Shown here in pieces: positions 1 to 7,404 of a stretch of DNA of 64,000 nt (position 1 is the first letter of the stretch; each line of letters begins with the position of its first letter). The stretch covers positions 1 through 64,000 of the forward strand of contig CALMVZ010000004.1 in assembly GCA_937873155.1 (NCBI GenBank), read 5' to 3'. The position numbers were made by a program, and so were the translations under genes. The stretch is from an uncultured Bacteroidota bacterium. GTDB taxonomy: Bacteria > Bacteroidota > Bacteroidia > B-17B0 > Aurantibacillaceae. The notes under the pieces were generated by a model, which saw nothing but the letters and a program-made list of their open reading frames with translations, did no database searches and had not been told where the DNA came from.

Positions 1-18
1 AGGTTTTATTACACCAAG

Positions 19-135
19 ATATCCCGTAGGGATATGATATCGGTAACAAATCCAATCAAAAAAATCTAATAATCCCGTAGGGATTTAATACCGGTAACAT
101 AAAACAACAACAGACAAAAAAATCCCGTAGGGATT
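19..135. repeat. three spaced ATCCC-GTA-GGGAT hairpin repeats
   Basis: Three copies of a short inverted repeat with core ATCCCGTAGGGAT lie at 19-35, 71-85 and 121-135, about 50 bp apart. The stems are 6-7 bp with a GTA loop. The first two copies are followed by a conserved tail (TCGGTAAC at 39-46, CCGGTAAC at 91-98); the third lacks it and runs straight into the promoter region of the first gene. The array may continue to the left of the window. It looks like a dispersed palindromic (REP-like) element of Bacteroidota; the spacers are A-rich and simple, not CRISPR-like. Confidence 0.7.
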
Positions 136-153
136 AAACCTGCATTTTATTCT

Positions 154-161
154 TACCTTTG
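154..161 (+). promoter_or_regulatory. candidate Bacteroidota -7 box
   Basis: TACCTTTG matches the Bacteroidota -7 consensus TAnnTTTG exactly and lies just upstream of the acyltransferase start. No good TTG -33 element is visible at 19-21 bp upstream; the hairpin repeat occupies that place. Confidence 0.4.
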
Positions 162-170
162 ATATCCTTT

Positions 171-923
171 GTGAAAGAAACCATACGTCTCATATTTACC
201 CCTATCTGGAAAACCTGGTTTGCGCTTTGTTTTGCGCTGCCTTTTTTGGTATTGTATCCTTTTTTTGCCCTTACGATCTACACAGGAAACATCCGTGCTG
301 CTTATGGTTTGAAAAAAGTGTGGGCTTTTTTGATCTGTTTATTTGCGGGAATAATTCCTGCGATCACTTATAAGAAAAAATTCAAATGGCCGAAGGTGTG
401 CGTGGTGGCTTCTAACCATACTTCATATCTTGATATTTGTTTAAGTGTTTTTTATATGAAACATACTGCTTTGTACATGGCTAAAGTAGAATTAATGAAA
501 GCGCCTTTGTTCAAGATCTTTTTTAAAGCGATGGATATCCCGGTGAATCGCAAAAGTAAAATGGGTTCGCATAAAGCATTTGTGGATGCCGGCCACAAAA
601 TTGACCAGGGTTATAGCATGTGTATCTACCCGGAAGGAACTATTTCGAATGAAGGTGCGTTGAGACCTTTTAAAAATGGCGCTTTCAAATTAGCGATTGA
701 AAAACAGGTGCCTATTATTCCGGTCGCTAATCTTAATAACTGGAAATTATTGCAGAACGGCGGCTTTTTTAAAAGTTATGGCCGTCCCGGATTAGCGAAA
801 ATTGTTGTTGGTGAGCCTATTTCAACAAAAGGGATGACTGAGGAAAATTTAGTAGATTTGCGTAACCAGGTTCATGCTTTTATACAAAGTGAATTAGATA
901 AATACAATGGCACAAAAAATTGA
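171..923 (+). CDS. plsC: 1-acyl-sn-glycerol-3-phosphate acyltransferase (PlsC/LPLAT family)
   Basis: Predicted to acylate lysophosphatidic acid to phosphatidic acid at the inner membrane face. The N-terminal 65 residues hold two hydrophobic segments. The acyltransferase signature follows: block I NHTSYLD with His and Asp near residues 83 and 88, and block III YPEGT near residue 154. I chose the GTG at 171 (250 aa) because the upstream TTG at 159 lies inside the probable -7 box; there is no ATG near the N-terminus. It overlaps gatC by 17 nt, so the two are translationally coupled. Substrate (glycerophospholipid or ornithine lipid) cannot be decided from sequence. Confidence 0.85.
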   Translation: MKETIRLIFTPIWKTWFALCFALPFLVLYPFFALTIYTGNIRAAYGLKKVWAFLICLFAGIIPAITYKKKFKWPKVCVVASNHTSYLDICLSVFYMKHTALYMAKVELMKAPLFKIFFKAMDIPVNRKSKMGSHKAFVDAGHKIDQGYSMCIYPEGTISNEGALRPFKNGAFKLAIEKQVPIIPVANLNNWKLLQNGGFFKSYGRPGLAKIVVGEPISTKGMTEENLVDLRNQVHAFIQSELDKYNGTKN

Positions 924-1206
924 TATTAAAACAGTGGATGAGATCGCGCATTTGGCGAGACTTGAATTCAATGATGAAGCGAAAGGCGAGATCCTTAATG
1001 ACATGAACCGTATGCTTGCTTTTGTAGATAAACTGAATGAATTGAACACTGATAATGTTGAACCTTTAATTTATATGACCGAAGAGCGCAGCGTTTTGCG
1101 TGAAGACGAAGTGAAAGTTACGGTTACTCAACAAGAGGCATTGAAGAATGCCCCTAAAAAAGATTCTGATTACTTTAAAGTGCCTAAGGTGATCGACCAG
1201 CCTTAA
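907..1206 (+). CDS. gatC: Asp-tRNA(Asn)/Glu-tRNA(Gln) amidotransferase subunit C
   Basis: A 99-residue protein of typical GatC length. It starts with the family pattern 'vdeIAHLARLEF', followed by a helix with 'ilnDMNRMLAFVDKLNELNTD' and a C-terminal 'DYFKVPKVI' segment that matches the GatC tail wrapping GatA/GatB. It stabilises the GatAB amidotransferase that converts misacylated Glu-tRNA(Gln) or Asp-tRNA(Asn). gatA and gatB are not in the window. It overlaps plsC by 17 nt and is followed after 5 nt by a thioesterase, forming a three-gene operon. Confidence 0.93.
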   Translation: MAQKIDIKTVDEIAHLARLEFNDEAKGEILNDMNRMLAFVDKLNELNTDNVEPLIYMTEERSVLREDEVKVTVTQQEALKNAPKKDSDYFKVPKVIDQP

Positions 1207-1211
1207 TTTCC

Positions 1212-1631
1212 ATGCTTAAAAATACTATTGAGATCCCGGTACGTTTCAGCGAAGTTGACTCGCTGCGTGTGGTTTGGCACGGACATTATGTAAAATATTT
1301 TGAGGATGGCCGCGAGAGTTTCGGGAAACAATATGGTTTAGGTTACCTGGATATTTATGATGCGGAAGGATTGGCTGTACCAATTGTTGATCTGCAATTA
1401 CAATATAAACGACCGTTGGAATATGGTGATACTGCAATAGTCGAAACCACATTCATCAATTCTCCGGCCGCTAAAATAATTTTCGATTTTAAAATTTTCT
1501 CTGCCAGGCATAAACATTTGGTTTGTGAAGGAAGAAGCATCCAGGTTTTCATGAGTCCTCAGAAACAGGAATTATTTATTGTCAATCCTCCATTCTTTGA
1601 GGCGTGGAAGAAGAAACATAAATTAATGTAA
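1212..1631 (+). CDS. YbgC/FadM-type acyl-CoA thioesterase (4HBT hot-dog fold)
   Basis: A 139-residue single hot-dog domain. The N-terminus 'vRFSEVDSLRVVWHGHYVKYFEDGRE' matches the 4HBT thioesterase signature, with the candidate catalytic Asp at residue 16 and the H-x2-Y-x3-F-E pattern of YbgC/FadM relatives. It probably hydrolyses an acyl-CoA or acyl-ACP in the cytoplasm. Its position 5 nt after gatC and near plsC fits a lipid-metabolism role. Specificity is unknown. No terminator hairpin is evident in the 100 nt downstream. Confidence 0.85.
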   Translation: MLKNTIEIPVRFSEVDSLRVVWHGHYVKYFEDGRESFGKQYGLGYLDIYDAEGLAVPIVDLQLQYKRPLEYGDTAIVETTFINSPAAKIIFDFKIFSARHKHLVCEGRSIQVFMSPQKQELFIVNPPFFEAWKKKHKLM

Positions 1632-1712
1632 GATATTCTCCTCCCCTTATTCCTTTTAACTATTCATTCTCCCTGTTTACCTTATTTTTCTAAGTAAAGA
1701 GCTGCTCCAACC

Positions 1713-1720
1713 TATTTTTG
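1713..1720 (+). promoter_or_regulatory. candidate Bacteroidota -7 box
   Basis: TATTTTTG fits TAnnTTTG and sits 22 nt before the ATG of the phospholipase D gene at 1743. A matching -33 TTG was not found, so this is a moderate call. Confidence 0.35.
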
Positions 1721-1742
1721 GGTATGGTCAATGTGTATGCTT

Positions 1743-3218
1743 ATGAATAAGCTCTGCTCAATTCTGCTTTTTATTTTCTTTTCATTTGCGTTAGCTGCTA
1801 AAGACCAGCCTGAAAGTTTTAGCAAAGTACTTTCTTACTCAAAAGAAGATCTCAAAACAAAAACCGCTGTTTATACTTTAGAAGGCGGCGGTGAAAGTTT
1901 ACTCGCGAGATTATGGTTCATTGAACATGCGCAAAATTCTATCGACATTCAATATTACAGTTTCGCAAAAGACATTACAGGAATTATTGCGACGGATAAG
2001 ATCATTGTTGCAGCTGAAAGGGGAGTTAAAGTAAGATTACTCATTGATGATGCAGCTGCGAGAATGTATAGTTATGATATCCGTATGCTGGATATGCACG
2101 ATAATATTGAAATAAGGGTGTATAATGCCGGTGTGATGTTAGGCAGGCCTGACCGCAGAGCTAAGTTTTTTTTAAAGAACTACAAACGGCTTCTCCGACG
2201 CATGCACAATAAGACTTTTACTGTAGATAAAGAAGCTTCTATAATGGGAGGAAGGAATATTGCAGATCGTTATTTTGATTACGACAAGAACTATAATTTC
2301 CGTGACAGGGATGTTCTGTTAATGGGAAAAGCAGTCAATCAAATAAATGAGTCTTTTGAAAAATTCTGGAATGATCCTTTGACCGTGACTTATACTGAAC
2401 TTTCCGGGCGCAAAAAAAAGAACGAAAAGAATCACAGATATTATGTCAATTTGCATGAACGTTCTTTGAATACAAAGAAATTTTCCGTTGTGATGCGGAA
2501 TAAAATAAATACCTATAACGATACACTTAAAAAAGCTGAACGCACAGGGTTGTTGGTATGGACCACAGAAACAACATTTATATCTGATAACCCTGGTAAG
2601 AATGAAGACAAGAAAGATTGGGTTGGCGGCATTTGTGCGGATTCAATGTTAAGTTTAATAAAGAATGCAAAGTTTTCCATCGATATTCAAAGTCCTTATT
2701 TTATAATTACGAAAGAGAAGATCGGGATAATCAAGGATGCAATTAAAAGAGGAATAAAGATCCGGTTATTAACGAACAGCCTTTCTTCAACTGATAATTT
2801 CATGGCCTTTAGTGCTTATCAGCGGGACCGTGAAGAGATCCTGAAAACAGGGGTCATCATTTATGAGTTCAAACCGAATGCAAAAGTGCGTTACAAATTA
2901 ATGGTGCCGGAAGTGCAATCGAAATTACATTACAGGACAGTTTACGGTTTTCATTCTAAAACTATTGTGATCGACAACTCGGTTTCAATAATTGGTTCTT
3001 ATAATTTAGATCCGCGCAGTGCGAATTATAATACAGAATGTATTTCAGTGTTCAGATCAAAACAAGTTTCAGAAAACCTGATGAAGATCATTGAAGAAGA
3101 ATTCCTGCCTGAAAATGCATGGCCTGTTTCAGAAGATCGTAATCCGGATCACAAAGCTAAATTCATAAAAAAAATGAAAGCCTTTTTCTGCAGGATAGTT
3201 CCGAAAAAATACCTTTGA
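1743..3218 (+). CDS. secreted phospholipase D family protein (cardiolipin-synthase-like)
   Basis: Two HKD catalytic motifs are present: H-N-K-x4-D-x6-GGRN around residues 155-170, and H-S-K-x4-D-x6-GSYN around residues 404-420. Together they form the bilobed PLD active site used for phosphodiester transfer or hydrolysis. The N-terminus (MNKLCSILLFIFFSFALAA) is a signal peptide, so the protein probably acts in the periplasm or envelope, as in the YjhR/ClsC-like secreted PLD group. Three in-frame ATGs (1731, 1737, 1743) are possible; 1743 gives the most typical signal peptide. Its stop abuts, base to base, the stop of the convergent M23 gene. Confidence 0.85.
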   Translation: MNKLCSILLFIFFSFALAAKDQPESFSKVLSYSKEDLKTKTAVYTLEGGGESLLARLWFIEHAQNSIDIQYYSFAKDITGIIATDKIIVAAERGVKVRLLIDDAAARMYSYDIRMLDMHDNIEIRVYNAGVMLGRPDRRAKFFLKNYKRLLRRMHNKTFTVDKEASIMGGRNIADRYFDYDKNYNFRDRDVLLMGKAVNQINESFEKFWNDPLTVTYTELSGRKKKNEKNHRYYVNLHERSLNTKKFSVVMRNKINTYNDTLKKAERTGLLVWTTETTFISDNPGKNEDKKDWVGGICADSMLSLIKNAKFSIDIQSPYFIITKEKIGIIKDAIKRGIKIRLLTNSLSSTDNFMAFSAYQRDREEILKTGVIIYEFKPNAKVRYKLMVPEVQSKLHYRTVYGFHSKTIVIDNSVSIIGSYNLDPRSANYNTECISVFRSKQVSENLMKIIEEEFLPENAWPVSEDRNPDHKAKFIKKMKAFFCRIVPKKYL

Positions 3219-4091
3219 TTAAAACACAATAAACTCTTCCGGATTTATCGGCAAACCATTATGCCATAATTCAAAATGTAAATGGGGGCCTTTACTTGTT
3301 TCGCCGGAATTACCAATGATCGCAACAGCTTCGCCCGATTTTACTTTGTCGCCCATTTTTTTCAAGACACTCGAGTTGTGTTTGTAGATGCTTATTAAAT
3401 TATTGTCGTGCTGGATCTGTACAATATAACCTTCGGTAGGAGTAAACCCCGAATAAATAACAGTTCCATCTAATGTCGATTTTATCATGGCATCTTTTTT
3501 GGCTACAACATCAACTCCGAAATGTTCTTCACTTACATTGAATGATTCAGTCACCAAACCTTTCACCGGACTAAAAAATAAATAATTCGCCAGGACGCTC
3601 TTTTTAAAGCCGGAACCTTCAAATTTTATATTCGCAGGTTCGTTCTCAACATCTTTTCTGAACTGAATATCATTCTCACTCGGTTTTGTATTTACTTTTT
3701 GAAATTTGCCGCTGGTATCTTTTGCGGGTTTATCGGTTTTTCCTTCCGTTTTTCCTTCAAACACATTTACCAGGTTCTTCATGTACCAATCACGCGCTTT
3801 CAGGATCTGTTCTAAAGAATCAGTTTTTACTGTAAGATTTAAAATGTCTTTACGTTCTGTTACATCACCATAACCTGGAATATATTCACGCAATGTTGTA
3901 AAAGCCACAAGGCTTATAACTAAGGTTGTCATGGCAATTGTAATTGCACTGATCGCAATAATTAACCCCAAAGGCGATAAACGGAAAGCGAACTTTTCGG
4001 CAAAAGTGTCGTCATTTAATATAACCAGCCTGTACTTATTCCTAAGTTGGTCGGTTAACAGTTTCCATCTATTATTTTTATTTTCAGCCAT
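3219..4091 (-). CDS. M23 family metallopeptidase (membrane-anchored)
   Basis: LytM/M23 endopeptidase. Zinc ligands and catalytic residues are visible: HFGVD (His190, Asp194), a YKH (His237) and HLH (His270, His272). The N-terminal 40 residues are cytoplasmic, one membrane helix spans about 41-66, and a linker precedes the peptidase domain at about 165-290. All zinc ligands are intact, so it is likely an active peptidoglycan hydrolase or a divisome/elongasome-associated LytM protein. It is transcribed divergently from the tetR-type gene; the 127-nt gap holds the tetR promoter. It is convergent with the PLD gene with no gap. Confidence 0.9.
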   Translation of the reverse strand: MAENKNNRWKLLTDQLRNKYRLVILNDDTFAEKFAFRLSPLGLIIAISAITIAMTTLVISLVAFTTLREYIPGYGDVTERKDILNLTVKTDSLEQILKARDWYMKNLVNVFEGKTEGKTDKPAKDTSGKFQKVNTKPSENDIQFRKDVENEPANIKFEGSGFKKSVLANYLFFSPVKGLVTESFNVSEEHFGVDVVAKKDAMIKSTLDGTVIYSGFTPTEGYIVQIQHDNNLISIYKHNSSVLKKMGDKVKSGEAVAIIGNSGETSKGPHLHFELWHNGLPINPEEFIVF

Positions 4092-4155
4092 TTACGGGTT
4101 TTTCAGAAACCTGATAGTGTACAAATATCCGAAAAATATATTTGTTATAAGAAAC

Positions 4156-4186
4156 TTGCAAGACTATAAAAGTTTCCATAGTTTTG
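4156..4186 (+). promoter_or_regulatory. Bacteroidota promoter of the tetR-efflux operon
   Basis: TTG at 4156-4158 is followed by 20 nt and then TAGTTTTG at 4179-4186. This matches the -33/-7 architecture (TTG, 19-20 nt, TAnnTTTG) closely. It lies 33 nt upstream of the first plausible tetR start and directly precedes a palindrome. Confidence 0.7.
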
Positions 4187-4192
4187 TTCCCG

Positions 4193-4210
4193 TTCCGATA
4201 ACTATCGGAA
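4193..4210. promoter_or_regulatory. operator-like perfect palindrome at the tetR start site
   Basis: TTCCGATA-AC-TATCGGAA is a perfect inverted repeat with 8-bp arms and a 2-nt centre. It begins 7 nt after the -7 box, so it should overlap the transcription start, as expected for an autoregulatory TetR operator. The alternative is a dispersed CCGATA-type repeat; a genome-wide count would separate the two. Confidence 0.55.
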
Positions 4211-4218
4211 TTGGAAAC

Positions 4219-4854
4219 ATGGAAACTATAACAGAGAAAATGACAACAGAAGAGAAAATATTGATGGGGGCTGAAGAGCTGTTTTTTAAATATGGAATCC
4301 GCGGTGTTACTATGGATGATATTGCCAGGCATTTAGGCATGTCGAAAAAAACGATCTACCAGTATTACAAAGAGAAAGATGAGATCATTCATAAATTGAT
4401 GCAGTCGCAAATTAAAAAGCACGAGACGACTTTTACTGAATCGTACGAAAAAGCGGCGAACATTGTGGACGAAGTGTTTTGCATCATGAAGAATATCCAG
4501 GATATTTTCAGTAAAATAAATCCTCAATTCATTTATGAACTTCAAAAATATTATTCGCAATCCTGGAAGCTGTTCAAGGATTTTAAGGAAGGTTTTATCC
4601 TGAAAATGGTTGAGAAATCGCTGGATAAAGGAAAAAGAGAAGGCCATGTTCGCGATGATGTGAATGTAAAGATACTTGCGCGCCTGAGAATGGAACAAAT
4701 TGAATGGGCCATGAATCCCGGCGTTTTTCATCCTGATAAATATAAGATATTGGATGTGCATTTAGTACTCGCTGAACATTTCCTTTATGGCATCTGTACT
4801 TTAAAAGGCCATAAACTTATTAATAAATACAAAGAAATTACTGAAGAAGAATAA
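4219..4854 (+). CDS. TetR/AcrR family transcriptional regulator
   Basis: The N-terminal TetR DNA-binding domain is clear: 'EEKILMGAEELFFKYGIRGVTMDDIARHLGMSKKTIYQYY', with the helix-turn-helix at about residues 30-50. The remaining 150 residues are the variable ligand/dimer domain. The start is set at the ATG at 4219 (211 aa); an ATG at 4240 is also possible. The open frame extends much further upstream, but that part overlaps the divergent M23 gene and promoter. It precedes the tolC-type gene by 7 nt, so it is the local repressor of the efflux operon and probably of itself. Confidence 0.9.
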   Translation: METITEKMTTEEKILMGAEELFFKYGIRGVTMDDIARHLGMSKKTIYQYYKEKDEIIHKLMQSQIKKHETTFTESYEKAANIVDEVFCIMKNIQDIFSKINPQFIYELQKYYSQSWKLFKDFKEGFILKMVEKSLDKGKREGHVRDDVNVKILARLRMEQIEWAMNPGVFHPDKYKILDVHLVLAEHFLYGICTLKGHKLINKYKEITEEE

Positions 4855-4861
4855 GATTTAT

Positions 4862-6211
4862 ATGAGAACAATAAAATTACTAACCCTTGTTGCTTTTGTG
4901 TACGGTGCTGTTACTGCGAAAGCACAAAGCACAAATCAGTCAGCCGATTTTTCGTTGCAAGCGGCTATTGATTACGCTATCAAACATAACGCAACATATT
5001 TAAATGCGGAATTAGATGTGAAGATCGCCAGGTATAATAATAAAGAGTTCTTAGCGATCGGATTTCCACAGATCGGAGCCAGCGTTGATTTCAAAGATTA
5101 TTTCGAGATCCCGACTTCATTATTACCGGGACAATTTTTCGGAGCGCCTCCGGGAACCTTCATTCCTGTAAAATTCGGAACGCAATACCAGACCATGGCC
5201 GGTGTTTCTGTTTCGCAATTGGTTTTTAGCAGCGATTATTTTGTTGGTGTTAAAGCCGCCAAGGAATTAAGGATATTATCAGAAAAATCTTTAGCGCGTA
5301 CTAAAACAGAAACTATCGTTACGATCACCAAAGCTTATTATATGGCTTTGATAAATAAAGAACGGATAAAAACGCTGGATGCAAATATTGTACGGATCAA
5401 AAAATTATTTGATGATACAAAGGCACTGAACCAAAGCGGATTTGTTGAGAAGATCGATGTTGACCGTTTAGAGTTAACGTATAATAACCTGGTAATTGAA
5501 AAAGAAAAGATCGCAAGATTGGTTGGCATTGCTGAAACATTATTAAAATTCCAGATGGGTTATGATCTTAAACAACCGATCAACTTAACGGATGAGATCA
5601 AAGCAGAGCAATTACAGGATATTGATCTTTTAGCTGAATCAAAAACAAATTATGAAGCACGTCACGAATATCAATTACTTCAGTCACAATTGAAATTGAA
5701 CAACATTGAATTGAAGCGTTACAAATACCAATACTTACCGTCTTTAGTAGCTTACGCTTCTTATAACCAACAGGCACAACGTACCGAATTCGATATTTTC
5801 GATACAGATAAAAAATGGTATCCGATCGGGATCTTCGGTGCAACTTTAAATTTCCCGATCTTCACGGGCGGACAAAGATATTACAAGATCAAAAAGGCAA
5901 AGGTGAATGTCATGAAGACCGAAAATTCCATTACACAGGCAAGATCTTTCATTGATATGGAGATCACTTCGAGTTCCATTGCTTATAAGAATGCTTATGC
6001 TTCGATGCAGGTGCAAAAGAAGAATAAAGATCTTGCAATGAACATTTTCGAAACTTCAAAAAAGAAGTATGAAGCAGGTGTCGGTTCTAATTTAGAATTA
6101 GTAACTGCAGAAACGGCATTAAAAGAATCAGAAACGAATTACTTAAATGCAGTTTATGAGTTGATCATTGCAAAAACTGATCTCGATAAAGCAACAGGAA
6201 TCATTAAATAA
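4862..6211 (+). CDS. TolC family outer-membrane efflux protein
   Basis: 449 residues with a signal peptide (MRTIKLLTLVAFVYGAVTAKAQ). The sequence shows the TolC pattern of two repeated long-helix halves: 'SLQAAIDYAIKHNATYLNAELDVKIARY' near the N-terminus, and later 'FPIFTGGQRYYKIKKAKVNVMKTE', the typical strand-then-helix element. It should form the trimeric outer-membrane duct for the adaptor and RND pump downstream. It is the second gene of the TetR-controlled operon (7 nt after tetR, 21 nt before the adaptor gene). Confidence 0.92.
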   Translation: MRTIKLLTLVAFVYGAVTAKAQSTNQSADFSLQAAIDYAIKHNATYLNAELDVKIARYNNKEFLAIGFPQIGASVDFKDYFEIPTSLLPGQFFGAPPGTFIPVKFGTQYQTMAGVSVSQLVFSSDYFVGVKAAKELRILSEKSLARTKTETIVTITKAYYMALINKERIKTLDANIVRIKKLFDDTKALNQSGFVEKIDVDRLELTYNNLVIEKEKIARLVGIAETLLKFQMGYDLKQPINLTDEIKAEQLQDIDLLAESKTNYEARHEYQLLQSQLKLNNIELKRYKYQYLPSLVAYASYNQQAQRTEFDIFDTDKKWYPIGIFGATLNFPIFTGGQRYYKIKKAKVNVMKTENSITQARSFIDMEITSSSIAYKNAYASMQVQKKNKDLAMNIFETSKKKYEAGVGSNLELVTAETALKESETNYLNAVYELIIAKTDLDKATGIIK

Positions 6212-6232
6212 CGAATTACAATATAATAGATT

Positions 6233-7342
6233 ATGAAAACAACAAAATTAATTTTTCTTTCAGCCCTGACTTCAATATTGCTTGTTTCTTGCGGCGAGAA
6301 AACAAAAAACCTGGAAGAATTAAAACAAAAACAAGCTGAGTTAAAAACCGAACTGGCCACTGTTTCGGCAGAGATCTCTAAATTAGAAGGTGATTCGGCC
6401 AACAAATTTGTGTTGGTGGATGCTGCACCGGTTACACCACAGATCTTTAAAACATATATTAATGTTCAGGGCAGAGTGGATGCAGATGAGAATGTTTCAT
6501 TATCATCTGAAATGCCGGGTACTATCACAAAAATTAATGTGAAAGCCGGTGACGAAGTTCACAAAGGACAGATCTTAGCAGAAACAGATGCACGTGCTAT
6601 CCAGCAAAGTATTTCTGATCTTCAAACTAACGCTGATCTTGTAAATCAACTTTACGAAAAACAAAAATCGTTATGGGATCAAAAGATAGGAACTGAAGTA
6701 CAATTCCTCCAGGCGAAAACACAAAAAGAAAGTATGGAGAAAAAGATGTCGGCCTTACAAGAGCAATTACGTATGTCGAAAATAATTTCTCCTATCGACG
6801 GAACTGTTGATGCAGTGGATATTAAATTAGGCCAGCTAACTGCACCGGGCATGCCTGCTATCCGTGTGATCAATTTCAGCAACTTAAAAGTGAAAGCTGA
6901 ATTGGCAGAAAGCTATGCATCTAAAGTTCATAAAGGTGATGAGGTAATTATTAAATTCCCGGACTCAAATGATACGATCACTTCTAAAGTGAGTCATTCA
7001 GCACGCGCTATCAGTGCTTTGAACAGAACATTTGGCGTAGAGATCATTTTAGATAACAAGAAAGATTATCACCCGAATCAGATCGCTATTTTAAATATTA
7101 ATGATTACAAGTCTGAGAAACCCGTAATGGCTGTTGCTTTGAATTATGTTCAGAAAGATCTGAAAGGACAAACTTATGTTTTGGTTGCTGACGGAAACAA
7201 AGCGGCAAAACGTAATGTGACATTAGGAAAACAATATAACGGAACCGTTGAAATTACAAGCGGCTTAAGCGAAAGCGATCTTTTGATCACTTCAGGTTAT
7301 GATGGATTGAACGAAGGCGACGCGATCAAAGTAAAAAAATAA
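6233..7342 (+). CDS. RND efflux periplasmic adaptor (HlyD/MFP family), lipoprotein
   Basis: The N-terminus MKTTKLIFLSALTSILLVSCGEK ends in a lipobox (LVSC), giving a lipid anchor at Cys20. A short coiled coil (residues 24-50) follows. The adaptor core comes next: 'SSEMPGTITKINVKAGDEVHKGQILAE' (first lipoyl half), a helical hairpin, and 'ISPIDGTVDAVDIKLGQLTAPG' (second lipoyl half), then beta-barrel and membrane-proximal domains. It links the RND pump to TolC. Acidic or Lys-rich linkers but no metal-binding His/Met clusters are seen, so drugs, lipids or bile-like compounds are more likely than metals. Confidence 0.93.
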   Translation: MKTTKLIFLSALTSILLVSCGEKTKNLEELKQKQAELKTELATVSAEISKLEGDSANKFVLVDAAPVTPQIFKTYINVQGRVDADENVSLSSEMPGTITKINVKAGDEVHKGQILAETDARAIQQSISDLQTNADLVNQLYEKQKSLWDQKIGTEVQFLQAKTQKESMEKKMSALQEQLRMSKIISPIDGTVDAVDIKLGQLTAPGMPAIRVINFSNLKVKAELAESYASKVHKGDEVIIKFPDSNDTITSKVSHSARAISALNRTFGVEIILDNKKDYHPNQIAILNINDYKSEKPVMAVALNYVQKDLKGQTYVLVADGNKAAKRNVTLGKQYNGTVEITSGLSESDLLITSGYDGLNEGDAIKVKK

Positions 7343-7404
7343 ATATTAATAGGTGAAACGATAATTGAACCATTCTCGAATTACCGAATTGACAAATTAG
7401 CATT

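Noticed and set aside
19-135. Short CRISPR array
   Set aside because: Only three units, the conserved part is a 13-bp palindrome, the third unit lacks the tail, the spacers are A-rich simple sequence, and no cas genes are nearby.
3931-4218. Longer N-terminus for the TetR protein
   Set aside because: The frame is open back to 3931, but that part overlaps the M23 gene and the promoter/operator, and the TetR domain begins naturally at 4219 or 4240.
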